A stretch of 64,000 nucleotides of DNA from an uncultured Clostridium sp. Its GTDB lineage: Bacteria > Bacillota > Clostridia > TANB77 > CAG-508. A model generated the notes under the pieces. It had not been told where the DNA came from. It did no database searches and saw nothing but the letters and a program-made list of their open reading frames with translations. Numbering within the stretch: position 1 is the stretch's first letter; every line of letters begins with the position of its first letter. Of the stretch, positions 35,668-44,636 are shown piece by piece. The stretch covers positions 25,260 to 89,259 of the forward strand of contig URZW01000004.1 of the NCBI GenBank assembly GCA_900552555.1. The letters run 5' to 3'. The translations under genes and the position numbers were made by a program.

Positions 35668-35781
35668 TTATATACCGAAAAGTAATTTGTAATAAAGTTC
35701 TTTTCCTGTAAGATCCTTATCAGCCTCTTTTTTTTCAAGAACTTCGTTCTCATTTGCTTTTTCTGCTGTCTTCTTTTCCAT
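35668..35781 (-). CDS. 37-residue peptide with polar leader-like N-terminus, unknown
   Basis: Begins MEKKTAEKANENEVLEKKEA and ends DKDLTGKELYYKLLFGI. Thus a highly charged first two-thirds is followed by a compact hydrophobic, aromatic end. GAAAGGAAG is at good spacing ahead of ATG 35781, and a strong terminator stands 8 bases after the stop. So it is transcribed alone as a very short unit. Codon choice (AAG, GAG, CTT, GAC) is less AT-biased than nearby genes. It has no membrane anchor. A modified-peptide precursor or a small regulator are both possible; I recognise no family. Confidence 0.6.
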   Translation of the reverse strand: MEKKTAEKANENEVLEKKEADKDLTGKELYYKLLFGI

Positions 35782-35861
35782 TGTTGATTCTTCCTTTCTT
35801 ATACTATAAAGATATTATTGGTACACTTTTATTTTAGCACTTTTTACAAATATTGTCAATT

Positions 35862-36056
35862 CTATTTACATAAAAAATATAATACAAATCCACCTATAAT
35901 TGCCAGAAAAAATCCAAACATCTTCAATCCTAATGAACCTTCATTTTGATCTCCAAAACTAAAAAATTTTTTTGTTATAATTCGTGCATCATATATTAAA
36001 ATAACCCCTAGCAAAACAAGTAATAACATTAATAATTTTATTATTAAACTAAACAT
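35862..36056 (-). CDS. Small two-span membrane protein, unknown
   Basis: A 64-residue protein with two hydrophobic segments (about 3-20 and 44-62) joined by a polar loop (IYDARIITKKFFSFGDQNEGSLGLK). A weak AAAGGATG lies about 9 bases upstream. The layout resembles small immunity- or YnfE-like membrane proteins, but I do not recognise a specific family. Neighbours are the 37-residue peptide gene and, divergently, a D,D-carboxypeptidase. Confidence 0.55.
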   Translation of the reverse strand: MFSLIIKLLMLLLVLLGVILIYDARIITKKFFSFGDQNEGSLGLKMFGFFLAIIGGFVLYFLCK

Positions 36057-36196
36057 TATATCAACATCCTTTATTCATTTTTGTATTTATATATTAATAT
36101 TTTTTCATATAAAAGTCAAGAAAAATTTAAACTTGGTCTAAAAAAGACTATTTAACATATATTTATACAAAACATTTAAAACAATTGGAGGTAACA

Positions 36197-37504
36197 ATGA
36201 AAAAAATAATTACAATATTACTACTAATGATTTTTAGTATTTCAACACTTTCCATAGGATATGAACCTTCCAGTTCATACATATGGAGTACAGATATGGA
36301 AACATCGCCCGTCTCCTCTTCTATCACCTCAAATACAAATAGTAACAATTCCATTTCCACAAATGAAACTTTCAATAACATATCAACATCAAACACAGTA
36401 GAAACTAATTCACAAGTAGAAGATACTAACTCTTTAAACTTAGAAAGTGGAGCGGCCATATTAATCGAACAATCAACAGGTCAAGTCTTATACTCTCACA
36501 ACGCACATGAACAATTACGTCCAGCATCTGTTACAAAAGTCATGAGCATTTTATTGATAATGGAACAAATTGATAGTGGAAACTTATCTTACTCAGACAC
36601 AATAAGTTGTTCAGAAAATGCACGTTCTATGGGTGGCTCTCAAATTTGGCTTGACCCTAGAGAAACTCTTACAGTTGATGAAATGTTAAAAGCAATATGC
36701 GTAGTATCTGCAAATGACTGTGTAGTTGCAATGGCCGAACACATTGCAGGTTCAGAAGAAGCTTTTGTTCAAATGATGAATGACAAAGCCAAAAAACTTG
36801 GAATGAATGATACCACTTTCAAAAATTGTCATGGAATTGATGAAGATGGGCATGTTACATCAGCTTATGATATAGCTTTAATGTCTAGAGAACTTTTAAC
36901 AAAACATCCTAATATCATCAAATATACAACTATTTGGATGGATAGTTTAAGAGATGGAAAATCTCAACTTGTAAATACAAATAAATTGATAAAAACTTAT
37001 AGAGGTATCACAGGCTTAAAAACTGGTTCTACATCCCTTGCATTATATAATTTGTCAGCAAGTGCTACTCGTGATAATTTGTCTTTAATTGGAGTTATAA
37101 TGAAGGCTCCTTCTACTAAAGTAAGATTTGCCGAAGCTCAAAAATTATTGGACTATGGCTTTAATAAATTTTCATTTAAAAGTTTTGGAAATAGTGGCGA
37201 TGTGATTCAAACTGTTTCTATTAATAAAGGTGTTAAAAATCATGTTGATGCTATATTACAAAATTCTGTTGGTACTTTGATAGAAAAAGGTAAAGAAAAT
37301 CAAGTTACACAAACTGTTGAAATTAATGACAATATTGAAGCTCCTATAAAAAAGGGTGATGTTATTGGCAAAGTTGTATTTTCTTTAGATAGTTCTGAAC
37401 TTTCTTCTACTAATTTGGTGGCTTCGTGTGATGTTGATAAAATTACTTTGTTTACTATGGCTAAGAAAGTTATTTATAGTTGGGTTGATTTATTAAGAAG
37501 TTAA
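36197..37504 (+). CDS. D-alanyl-D-alanine carboxypeptidase (DacF/PBP5 type)
   Basis: A 435-residue low-molecular-mass penicillin-binding protein that trims the terminal D-Ala of peptidoglycan stem peptides. A signal segment (MKKIITILLLMIFSISTLSIG) is followed by a Ser/Asn/Thr-rich linker (30-80). The serine peptidase has SxxK at Ser111-Lys114 (PASVTKVM), SxN at 171-173 (VSANDCV) and KTG at 275-277 (GLKTGST), and a C-terminal beta domain follows. ATG at 36197 is chosen because TTGGAGG stands 6 bases ahead; the longer frame begins with TTG inside that site. Ends in a bidirectional terminator. Confidence 0.93.
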   Translation: MKKIITILLLMIFSISTLSIGYEPSSSYIWSTDMETSPVSSSITSNTNSNNSISTNETFNNISTSNTVETNSQVEDTNSLNLESGAAILIEQSTGQVLYSHNAHEQLRPASVTKVMSILLIMEQIDSGNLSYSDTISCSENARSMGGSQIWLDPRETLTVDEMLKAICVVSANDCVVAMAEHIAGSEEAFVQMMNDKAKKLGMNDTTFKNCHGIDEDGHVTSAYDIALMSRELLTKHPNIIKYTTIWMDSLRDGKSQLVNTNKLIKTYRGITGLKTGSTSLALYNLSASATRDNLSLIGVIMKAPSTKVRFAEAQKLLDYGFNKFSFKSFGNSGDVIQTVSINKGVKNHVDAILQNSVGTLIEKGKENQVTQTVEINDNIEAPIKKGDVIGKVVFSLDSSELSSTNLVASCDVDKITLFTMAKKVIYSWVDLLRS

Positions 37505-37550
37505 AAAAAGATGAGATTTTGCGTGATTATACCAAATCTCATCTTTTTTA
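37505..37550. terminator. Bidirectional terminator between convergent genes
   Basis: AAAAAAGATGAGATTT and AAATCTCATCTTTTTT form a 16-bp stem with A/T tails on each side. Confidence 0.85.
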
Positions 37551-37572
37551 TCTATCCATGTGTAACAAATTT

Positions 37573-39300
37573 TTATTTTTGTTTTAATCTCAAATATCCA
37601 AGTTCAACCCAACTATTATAAGCAAGATTAATCTTAAACACCAACTTAGGCTTAGCACCAGCCCTATTCTTATCAATAACACAAGAATAATATCTAACAT
37701 CAGGATCATCAGATTTCTCCAAATCAAAAAATTTTGTATCAACCTCTTTCAAAGAATACTCATATTCATCCAAATGATCCCTTGATATTTGTTTAAACAA
37801 GCACAAAGTATCCAAAACCTCTTTTACTGTTCTACTAACTGCTAAATCATTTACATCCAAATTAATTGGAGAAGTTGCATTTTCAGCTAATTGTAATGAA
37901 GAACATATAAAAATATTAAAATTTTGCGCCAAATTTGAAAGTATAGTTGCTGTCCTCTTTATCTCTTCTGGATTTCCAATATTGCTGGTATCTGTCTTCA
38001 ATGTATCATAAAATACATATTCAATATGTTCTTTATAATAATAATTTATAATAACCTTTTTAAGTTCATCATTTGTATGGTCTGTAATATTAATAAAATA
38101 TATTGAATTATTTATTTGTTTGCTAGCCCAATCAATAGCTTTAATTGTTTTATTAAAATCTGTTGAAATTTTAAACAATCTTCTTACAAATTGACCTTGA
38201 GTTTCTCCTTCTTCTTTTAGAACATATCCATGTTCATCCAATTTTGCATCTTTTTTATTATCTGGTCTAAACTTAAATTCTAGTAATTCAGTTTCTGAAA
38301 CATGTATATCTTGTCCATGTATTTTTTGTATTTCAGGATTATTTAAAATTGTAGTAATTAAACACAATTTCATTTTTTCTTCTGACATTTCATTTGATAT
38401 AACCAACACTTTCTTTTGGTGTACTAATGCTGTATATGCAGAAATATCAATGGTTAACCTACTTTTACCACAGTTTGATGGCATAGCAAACGCCATTGTT
38501 TCACCTTTTCTGATACCTTTAAATACCTCAGTTATTACCGGAAATGGATATGACAATCCATTTGCTAGTTCATTTTCTCCACTCTCTAAAAATTCAACTA
38601 ATTCATCACTTAATACTGAAGATTTAAATTTTTGAGTTATTCTTACTTGTTCAATTGTATCTTCAACCTCTTCTGGTGACATTTTATCATATAATTCATA
38701 ATCTGTTATTTCAACTATTTTTTCTTGGACACTTCTCTCAGGTGTTTCTGTATATGCTTTTCTAAGTATAAATAATTTTTTTAATTCATCATATATTTTC
38801 TCTATATTATAATCTTTGTCTTTTACAGATTTTCTCAACTTATTTTTTAATTCATATACTTTCTCTGAATCCTTTGAAAAGTTAAATCCATTTTTTGCTT
38901 TTTCTGATGAATATTTTGAACCTTCATTAAACAATACACTTTTATAAATGTTCAACATTGCATCATCTTCAAAAATGCAGTCATCAAACATAAAATAATA
39001 TTTTGAAATAAGTTTTGGATTATCTAGTAATAGTCCTATAAAAACTTGCTCAAGTTCTGGATTACTTAACTCTGGTGGGTATGCTCCTTCATCTTCTTCC
39101 TCTTTAGGAGCTAACTCAAAAATTTCTTCTTGTTTTTTCTTTGCTTTTTCCTCTTTATCTTTCAACTCTCTCATTTTTTTAAGTGCTTCAAGATAATTTC
39201 CTGTGGCTATTTGATTTTTTATGTTTTCTATTTCAAATTCATTTTCTCTAGTAACTTCTATACTGTCAAGTAAATCATATATTTTATCAATATTTTCCAT
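37573..39300 (-). CDS. Divergent DnaB-like P-loop ATPase
   Basis: A 575-residue protein. A coiled, charged N-terminus (1-75) is followed by a DnaB N-terminal-like helical domain (about 75-190; LSNPELEQVFIGLLLDNPKLISKY). A RecA-like DnaB helicase domain follows: YPFPVITEVFKGIRKGETMAFAMPSNCGKSRL, VLVISNEMSEEKMK, YVFYDTLKTD, ICSSLQLAEN and the late VIDKNRAGAK. The Walker A reads PSNCGKS, missing the usual first Gly. It is much diverged from the replicative helicase, so probably an accessory or special-purpose helicase. It follows valS in the same direction. Confidence 0.75.
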   Translation of the reverse strand: MENIDKIYDLLDSIEVTRENEFEIENIKNQIATGNYLEALKKMRELKDKEEKAKKKQEEIFELAPKEEEDEGAYPPELSNPELEQVFIGLLLDNPKLISKYYFMFDDCIFEDDAMLNIYKSVLFNEGSKYSSEKAKNGFNFSKDSEKVYELKNKLRKSVKDKDYNIEKIYDELKKLFILRKAYTETPERSVQEKIVEITDYELYDKMSPEEVEDTIEQVRITQKFKSSVLSDELVEFLESGENELANGLSYPFPVITEVFKGIRKGETMAFAMPSNCGKSRLTIDISAYTALVHQKKVLVISNEMSEEKMKLCLITTILNNPEIQKIHGQDIHVSETELLEFKFRPDNKKDAKLDEHGYVLKEEGETQGQFVRRLFKISTDFNKTIKAIDWASKQINNSIYFINITDHTNDELKKVIINYYYKEHIEYVFYDTLKTDTSNIGNPEEIKRTATILSNLAQNFNIFICSSLQLAENATSPINLDVNDLAVSRTVKEVLDTLCLFKQISRDHLDEYEYSLKEVDTKFFDLEKSDDPDVRYYSCVIDKNRAGAKPKLVFKINLAYNSWVELGYLRLKQK

Positions 39301-39315
39301 ATTACTCTCCTTTAC

Positions 39316-39352
39316 TTTTGTCCTTTTGGGGACGGTTCTTTTTGGGACATTT
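39316..39352. repeat. REP-like palindrome, left member of a head-to-head pair
   Basis: TGTCCTTTTGGGGACGGTTCTTTTTGGGACA type, between the DnaB-like gene and valS. The inverse copy stands at 39418. Confidence 0.8.
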
Positions 39353-39417
39353 TTTATACATCTACTATTTTTTACATTCCTTTAATATCAACATTTTCAG
39401 CTAATACCATTTTCTTC

Positions 39418-39456
39418 CAAAATGTCCCAAAAAGAACCGTCCCCACTGCGACATTT
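39418..39456. repeat. REP-like palindrome, right member of the pair
   Basis: TGTCCCAAAAAGAACCGTCCCCACTGCGACA type, inverted relative to 39316-39352 with 65 bp between. It abuts the valS stop codon. Confidence 0.8.
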
Positions 39457-39458
39457 TT

Positions 39459-42131
39459 TTATTTTAATCTTTCAACTACTTTTGCAAGCATATCTTTGTA
39501 TTTCTCTAATTTATCTTTTTCTTCTTGTATTTTCTTTTCTGGTGCTTTGTTTACAAATCCTGGATTTGAAAGCATTTTTTCACATCTTGCAACTTCTGAT
39601 TCAAGTCTAGTTTTTTCCTCTTCTAATCTCTTTCTTTCTTCTTCCATATCAACTAAATCTTCAAGTGGCATATATAATTCAATTCCATCTTTTAGGATGC
39701 TTATTGCATTTTCTGGTATTCCAGCTTTGTCTTTTTGAACTACTATTTTTTCTCCAAGTCCTAGTTTTAAGATGAAGTCTTTTGCTTCCCAAATTTCATT
39801 TTCATATTTTTTTGTTACAAATATTAATTCTGATTTCTTTGATGGATGTATGTTCATATTTGCTCTTACATTTCTTATTTCTGTAATAATTTCTTTTATT
39901 TTTTCAACTGTTTGTTCTTCGCCATCAAATGCAAATTTTTCTCTTATTGTTGGCCATTTTGATACTATTAAATCTGCTTCATTGTATTTTACTAGTTTGT
40001 CATAAATTTCTGATGTTACAAATGGCATAAATGGATGTAATAATTTTAGTGATGTTCCAAATACATAGTTTAATATGTCACTTACAGCAACTTTTGTTTC
40101 TTCATTTTCACTATAAATTCTTGTTTTAACCATTTCGATATACCAGTCACAGAATTCATTCCAAATGAAGTTATAAATTTTGTCAATTGCGATTCCTAAA
40201 TCGTAATTTTCAATATTTCTTGTGATATCTGCTACTAATTTGTCTAATTTGTTTAGTATCCATTTGTCTTCTATTGTTAATGATTTTAAATCATAATTTC
40301 CATTATTATACCAATTATCATGGAATTTTTTTACTTTTTCTTCGTCTGGTGTATTCATTATTATGAATTTAGCAGCATTCCAAATTTTATTTGCAAAGTT
40401 TGATGCTTGTTCTAGTTTTTCTGGCATATATCTAATGTCATTTCCCATTGTTGTTCCAGAAAGTACTGAAAATCTTAATGCGTCTGCACCATATTGGTCA
40501 ATTATTTCAATTGGGTCAATTCCATTTCCTAATGATTTTGACATTTTTCTTCCTTGCGAATCTCTTACAATTCCGTGTACAACAACATCTTTAAATGGAT
40601 TTTTGTCTGTTAATTCTAATCCTTGTGTCATCATTCTTGATACCCAGAATGTTATAATATCATATCCTGTTACCAATACATTTGTTGGATAGAATGTTTT
40701 GTAATCTTCTGATTCTGTGTTTGGCCAACCTAATGTTGAGAATGGCCATAATGCAGAACTAAACCATGTATCTAGTGAGTCTTCGTCTTGATGTAATTTA
40801 CTAGAACCACATTTTTCACATTTTTCAGGCATTTGTTTTGCTACATGTATATGTCCACATTCATCGCAATAATATACTGGTATTCTGTGTCCCCACCATA
40901 ATTGTCTTGATATACACCAGTCTTGGATATTATCTAACCAGTTGAAATACATTTTTTCATATCTTTTTGGTACAAATTTTACTTCGTCATTTCTAACTGC
41001 ATCTGCCGCTCTTTTAGCTAAATCTTTCATTGATACAAACCATTGCTCTGAAATTCTTGGTTCTATTGTGCTATGGCATCTGTAGCATTTTCCAACATTA
41101 TGTGTATAATCTTCAATTTTAACTAAGTTTCCTAGCTCTTGTAATTTTTCTACAATTAGTTTTCTTGCTTCTATTGCTGGCATTCCTTTATATTCAGGAA
41201 CTAAATCTCCCATAATTGAACTATCGTCAAATACTTCTATAATTTCTAAGTTATGTCTTAGTCCAGCTTGATAATCATTTGGGTCATGAGCTGGTGTAAT
41301 TTTTACACATCCTGTTCCAAATTCTTTTTCAACAAATTCATCTGCAATTATTGGAATTTCTTTATTCATAATTGGTAAAATACATTTTTTTCCTACTAAG
41401 TCTTTGTATCTTTCATCATCTGGATGCACTGCAACTGCTGTGTCTCCAAGCATTGTTTCAGGTCTTGTTGTTGCAACTATAATATATCTGTCAGGTTCAC
41501 CTGCAATTTGATATCTAATATGCCATAAGTGTGATGGTTCGTCTTCATATTCAACTTCTGCATCTGAAATAGTTGTATGGCATGATGGACACCAGTTTAT
41601 CATTTTTTTACCTTTATAAATTAATCCTTTATTATACAATTGGATAAATTGTTCCAAAACAGCTTCTGATAGTCCCTCGTCCATAGTAAATCTGTCTCTA
41701 TCCCAGTCACATGAACATCCTAATCTTCTTTGTTGTTTTTTAATTGTTCCACCATATTCTTTAGTCCAAGCCCATGCTCTTTCTAAGAATTGTTCTCTTG
41801 TAATATCAGCTTTTGTTAAGCCTTCTTCTTCTTTCATTTTAGCAACAACTTTTACTTCTGTCGCAATTGCTGCATGGTCTGAACCTGGAAGCCATAGTGT
41901 GTTGTATCCTTGCATTCTTTTAAATCTTATTAAAATATCTTGAATTGTGTCATCTAATGCATGTCCCATATGTAATTTTCCTGTTACATTTGGTGGTGGC
42001 ATCATTATGCAGTAACTTTCTTTTGTTTTGTCCATACTCGGTTTAAAGTATCCTTTTTCTTCCCATTCTTGATATAGTTTTTCTTCAAAATCTTGTGGAT
42101 TGTATTTATCATTTAATTTTTTATCTTTCAT
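39459..42131 (-). CDS. valS: Valyl-tRNA synthetase
   Basis: An about 890-residue class I synthetase charging tRNA-Val. HIGH-type motif is PPPNVTGKLHMGHAL and the KMSKS loop is RKMSKSLGNG. The editing domain and zinc-like Cys pairs (CDECGH, CEKCGSSK) are visible. The C-terminal coiled coil (MEEERKRLEEEKTRLESEVARCEK) is typical of ValS. Three in-frame starts lie within nine bases. ATG at 42131 has AAAGGAG at the best spacing. It overlaps the upstream kinase-like gene by 11 bp and is last but one of an apparent T-box operon. Confidence 0.97.
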   Translation of the reverse strand: MKDKKLNDKYNPQDFEEKLYQEWEEKGYFKPSMDKTKESYCIMMPPPNVTGKLHMGHALDDTIQDILIRFKRMQGYNTLWLPGSDHAAIATEVKVVAKMKEEEGLTKADITREQFLERAWAWTKEYGGTIKKQQRRLGCSCDWDRDRFTMDEGLSEAVLEQFIQLYNKGLIYKGKKMINWCPSCHTTISDAEVEYEDEPSHLWHIRYQIAGEPDRYIIVATTRPETMLGDTAVAVHPDDERYKDLVGKKCILPIMNKEIPIIADEFVEKEFGTGCVKITPAHDPNDYQAGLRHNLEIIEVFDDSSIMGDLVPEYKGMPAIEARKLIVEKLQELGNLVKIEDYTHNVGKCYRCHSTIEPRISEQWFVSMKDLAKRAADAVRNDEVKFVPKRYEKMYFNWLDNIQDWCISRQLWWGHRIPVYYCDECGHIHVAKQMPEKCEKCGSSKLHQDEDSLDTWFSSALWPFSTLGWPNTESEDYKTFYPTNVLVTGYDIITFWVSRMMTQGLELTDKNPFKDVVVHGIVRDSQGRKMSKSLGNGIDPIEIIDQYGADALRFSVLSGTTMGNDIRYMPEKLEQASNFANKIWNAAKFIIMNTPDEEKVKKFHDNWYNNGNYDLKSLTIEDKWILNKLDKLVADITRNIENYDLGIAIDKIYNFIWNEFCDWYIEMVKTRIYSENEETKVAVSDILNYVFGTSLKLLHPFMPFVTSEIYDKLVKYNEADLIVSKWPTIREKFAFDGEEQTVEKIKEIITEIRNVRANMNIHPSKKSELIFVTKKYENEIWEAKDFILKLGLGEKIVVQKDKAGIPENAISILKDGIELYMPLEDLVDMEEERKRLEEEKTRLESEVARCEKMLSNPGFVNKAPEKKIQEEKDKLEKYKDMLAKVVERLK

Positions 42132-42687
42132 CTTCATCAATCTCCTTTAATAAATTTTCTAAGATTTCCATCATATTATTTGATGTATCTACACATTTAA
42201 ATCCGTATTTTTTACATTGTTCTATTATCTTTTTTTCTATTTCTTTATAAAAGTTCATATGCTTTATTAGTTGTTCATCACTTCTTCTTGTTGTCCACTC
42301 ATTATTATTATCATATTTTCTACATCTTTTTACTATTTTTTCTATGCTTAATTCTGGATGAACAAAATAATATACTTTTGTATTTTCTAAATTAAAATAT
42401 TTTACTAAATCTTCTGGCATAATAGAATCACCATTTACAATAAGACCCAATTCATTATGATTTTTTTGGATATTTTTTTGTATTAGTAAATTTAAAAATT
42501 GTGGTAATTTATTTTCTTCTAAATTATCATGTATAAAACCTATTGGTACATTTTCTACTGTTTTTTGCAATGCTGATATTATGGTATCCACTTCAATAAT
42601 TTGATAATTTTTATACTTTTCTTGTATCATCCTAGAAAATGTACTTTTTCCAGTTCTACACAAACCAAAAATTAATATCGTTTTCAT
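42121..42687 (-). CDS. P-loop kinase-like protein (AAA_33-type nucleotide/sugar kinase fold)
   Basis: A 188-residue protein with Walker A GLCRTGKSTF (8-17), a second strand ending EVDTII and a late KRCRKYDNNNEW basic segment that may be the lid. This is the fold of small kinases such as shikimate, adenylate or Zeta-toxin-like enzymes. The substrate is unknown. It begins 4 bp inside the deoxyribosyltransferase-like gene (ATGA overlap), and its end overlaps valS, so all are co-translated. A nucleotide-related job would suit the neighbour. Confidence 0.75.
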   Translation of the reverse strand: MKTILIFGLCRTGKSTFSRMIQEKYKNYQIIEVDTIISALQKTVENVPIGFIHDNLEENKLPQFLNLLIQKNIQKNHNELGLIVNGDSIMPEDLVKYFNLENTKVYYFVHPELSIEKIVKRCRKYDNNNEWTTRRSDEQLIKHMNFYKEIEKKIIEQCKKYGFKCVDTSNNMMEILENLLKEIDEDER

Positions 42688-43145
42688 TTTTTCACCTCTA
42701 TATCAGCCAACTTAACACTTTCAAGCAACAATTCTTCTAAATTATTAATCGGCTTTTTCCCATATTCTTTTTCATACATATAATCTAAATATCTTATTCT
42801 TTCTGCTGTATCAGGTCTGCCATATATGCATTTTTCTGATTTTAACCAATATCCAAATTCCACATTTGTGGTAAGCCCCATCATATCAGGAAATTGTCTT
42901 GGTACCCAAAATACAATAACATTTGAATTTTTGTAAGTCTGTAATTCCCATTCAACTTGCTCAGCATATGTATTGAATTTTTGGCCTTCTGGTATATAGA
43001 CTATTCCATCAAATTTTGCATTTTTTAGTATTTCTATTGCCTCTACTCTCCAACTTATTACATTATTATTTCTAGGTGTTGGTCCGCATAAAACTATTGA
43101 TTTTTTATTTTCTTCTATTTTGTCACCATAAAATTTAATAATCAT
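42684..43145 (-). CDS. Nucleoside 2-deoxyribosyltransferase-like protein
   Basis: A 153-residue protein with SIVLCGPTPRNNNVISWRVEAIEIL at the start, YIPEGQ, EWELQTYKNSNVIVFWVPRQFPDMMGLTTNVEFGYWL and a C-terminal tail. This is the Nuc_deoxyri_tr2 pattern, including the conserved Glu-Phe-Gly after TTN. Such proteins transfer or hydrolyse N-glycosidic bonds of nucleosides. The GPTPR start is typical. The start has AAAGGGGGAAAG. It is co-translated with the kinase-like gene, forming a probable nucleotide-salvage pair. Confidence 0.85.
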   Translation of the reverse strand: MIIKFYGDKIEENKKSIVLCGPTPRNNNVISWRVEAIEILKNAKFDGIVYIPEGQKFNTYAEQVEWELQTYKNSNVIVFWVPRQFPDMMGLTTNVEFGYWLKSEKCIYGRPDTAERIRYLDYMYEKEYGKKPINNLEELLLESVKLADIEVKK

Positions 43146-43165
43146 TTCTTTCCCCCTTGGCTTTA

Positions 43166-44020
43166 TTAAAAAAATTTGATTGAATATTTGAATTCAAATT
43201 CTTTATCTTTTTTTAATTCAATAATATTTTCTTTATCTTTATAAATTTGTGTACTATCTATTCTATCAGCTGTATTCTGCCAAGGCTCAATGCAGACAAA
43301 TGGAGCTCCTTTTTTTGACCATAACGCTAAATATGGGAATCCTGTAAAATCAAACTCTAATATTTTTTGATTTGTTTCATGATTTTGCAAAACTACTTTA
43401 TTTGATTTTATATTTTTCATAATAACAGCATCATTATCAAAAGTATCTTCTTTTAAATAAATTTTGTTATCTTGTAAAATATTTTCTGCATTTTCTGTAT
43501 CTATTAATCCATCTTTTAATTTTAGAAATTCTATTTCATCTTCCTGTTCTGGAAAAACAATTTCATATTCACCATTACTATAATCACAATTGAATGCTGG
43601 ATGTCCACCTAATCCAAAATAGATTGTTTTATTGTCAATATTTTTCACTTGATATGTTACTATTAAAGTATCTTCTACTATTTTATATATAACATGTAAT
43701 TCAAATTTATATGGATATTTTTTTAATGTTTCTTCATTGTTTTTTAACATATAGTGATGCTTTGTTTCTGTTTTTGATATTTCTTCAAAGTCCATATCTC
43801 TTGCAAATCCATGTTGTGACATTTCATATTTTTTATCCTCTATTTGAGTTTGAGAATTTTTAAGTTGGCCTACTATTGGAAATAGTATTGGAGCTTGTCT
43901 TTTCCAATATATATTTCCATTACTATCTAACACTTTTGCTCCTTGGAACAACATTTCTTTGCCATTATATTGTATACTTGTTAATTCTGCACCTGATTTT
44001 TTTGATTGAATTTTTAGCAT
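43166..44020 (-). CDS. Aldose 1-epimerase family protein (LacX-like)
   Basis: A 284-residue galactose-mutarotase-fold protein. It starts MLKIQSKKSGAELTSIQYNGKEMLFQG and carries GGHPAFNCD (about 153-161, the conserved His), SQHGFARDMDFEE and a late CIEPWQNTADR. It probably interconverts alpha and beta anomers of a hexose or hexose-6-phosphate. AAAAGGAGG precedes the ATG. It is the first gene after the T-box leader, 21 bp before the deoxyribosyltransferase-like gene, so it seems to be in the amino-acid-controlled operon. Confidence 0.88.
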   Translation of the reverse strand: MLKIQSKKSGAELTSIQYNGKEMLFQGAKVLDSNGNIYWKRQAPILFPIVGQLKNSQTQIEDKKYEMSQHGFARDMDFEEISKTETKHHYMLKNNEETLKKYPYKFELHVIYKIVEDTLIVTYQVKNIDNKTIYFGLGGHPAFNCDYSNGEYEIVFPEQEDEIEFLKLKDGLIDTENAENILQDNKIYLKEDTFDNDAVIMKNIKSNKVVLQNHETNQKILEFDFTGFPYLALWSKKGAPFVCIEPWQNTADRIDSTQIYKDKENIIELKKDKEFEFKYSIKFF

Positions 44021-44068
44021 TTTTAACCTCCTTTTTATATTTTATATGACACAATTTGAAATTTTTTA

Positions 44069-44100
44069 GGGAATGGGGGACGGGTCTTTAATCCCTTTTT
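44069..44100. repeat. Partial palindromic repeat (GGGGGACGGGTC type)
   Basis: GGGGGACGGGTCTTTAATCCC resembles half of the element at 2375-2430. It lies between the T-box terminator and the first structural gene. Confidence 0.5.
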
Positions 44101-44115
44101 TTACAATGAAGAATT

Positions 44116-44458
44116 GAGATTTAAAAATCTCTCTTTTTGTACACAAAAACTCGCCAATATGCTATTGTCTAGCATAAGGGCGAGTTTATATCTCACGGTA
44201 CCACCTTAATTATTATTCAAATTTATATTGTTAACATTTTGTGTCAATTACCTTATTTTAAATAATATCTCTTTTACTTTAACGCAGTATTACGGATAAT
44301 CTTGAGTTTATTTTCGGATTATCAACTCCAAAGTTACTTTCCATTTATCTTTATTTTAGAAGTTTACAGCCTATGACTTCTATTCTCTTTAAATTAGTGT
44401 TAAATGTACTTCTCTTTTTCTTTGTTTTTTATTATTTTGTTATGTATTTCACTTTTAT
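44116..44458 (-). promoter_or_regulatory. T-box leader riboswitch of the valS operon
   Basis: On the minus strand the T-box sequence AAGGTGGTACCGTGAGA lies at about 44189-44207, followed by the terminator AACTCGCC...GGCGAGTTTTT (44144-44188). Upstream is a large stem I with paired AGTTGATAATCC / GGATTATC-like arms and the late GCGTTAAAGTAAAAGAGA flank. Uncharged tRNA would hold the antiterminator and let transcription continue. A GTA triplet (complement 44291-44293) could be the valine specifier, in keeping with valS in the operon, but I cannot prove it. Otherwise the 615-bp gap holds only this and a short repeat. Confidence 0.88.
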
Positions 44459-44466
44459 ATGCACCT

Positions 44467-44495
44467 ATTATATATCTTTTTGTTATTTTTGTCTA
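44467..44495 (-). promoter_or_regulatory. Promoter of the T-box operon
   Basis: On the minus strand TAGACA (44490-44495), 17 bp, TATAAT (44467-44472), placing the start near 44460. Confidence 0.75.
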
Positions 44496-44589
44496 GTGAT
44501 TTTTAAAATTTACTACGGCTGTTCATAAAATATTATAATTAAAATAACACTGTTATAAATTATTGATAGTATTATTTTTATTAAAATAG

Positions 44590-44628
44590 AAAAATCATAA
44601 CTACCCATTTTGTAGGTAATTATGATTC
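44590..44628 (-). terminator. Terminator of the 191-residue protein gene
   Basis: AATCATAATTACC pairs with GGGTAGTTATGATT around a short loop, followed by TTTTCTATTTT, right after the stop codon. Confidence 0.8.
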
Positions 44629-44636
44629 TACTTTCA

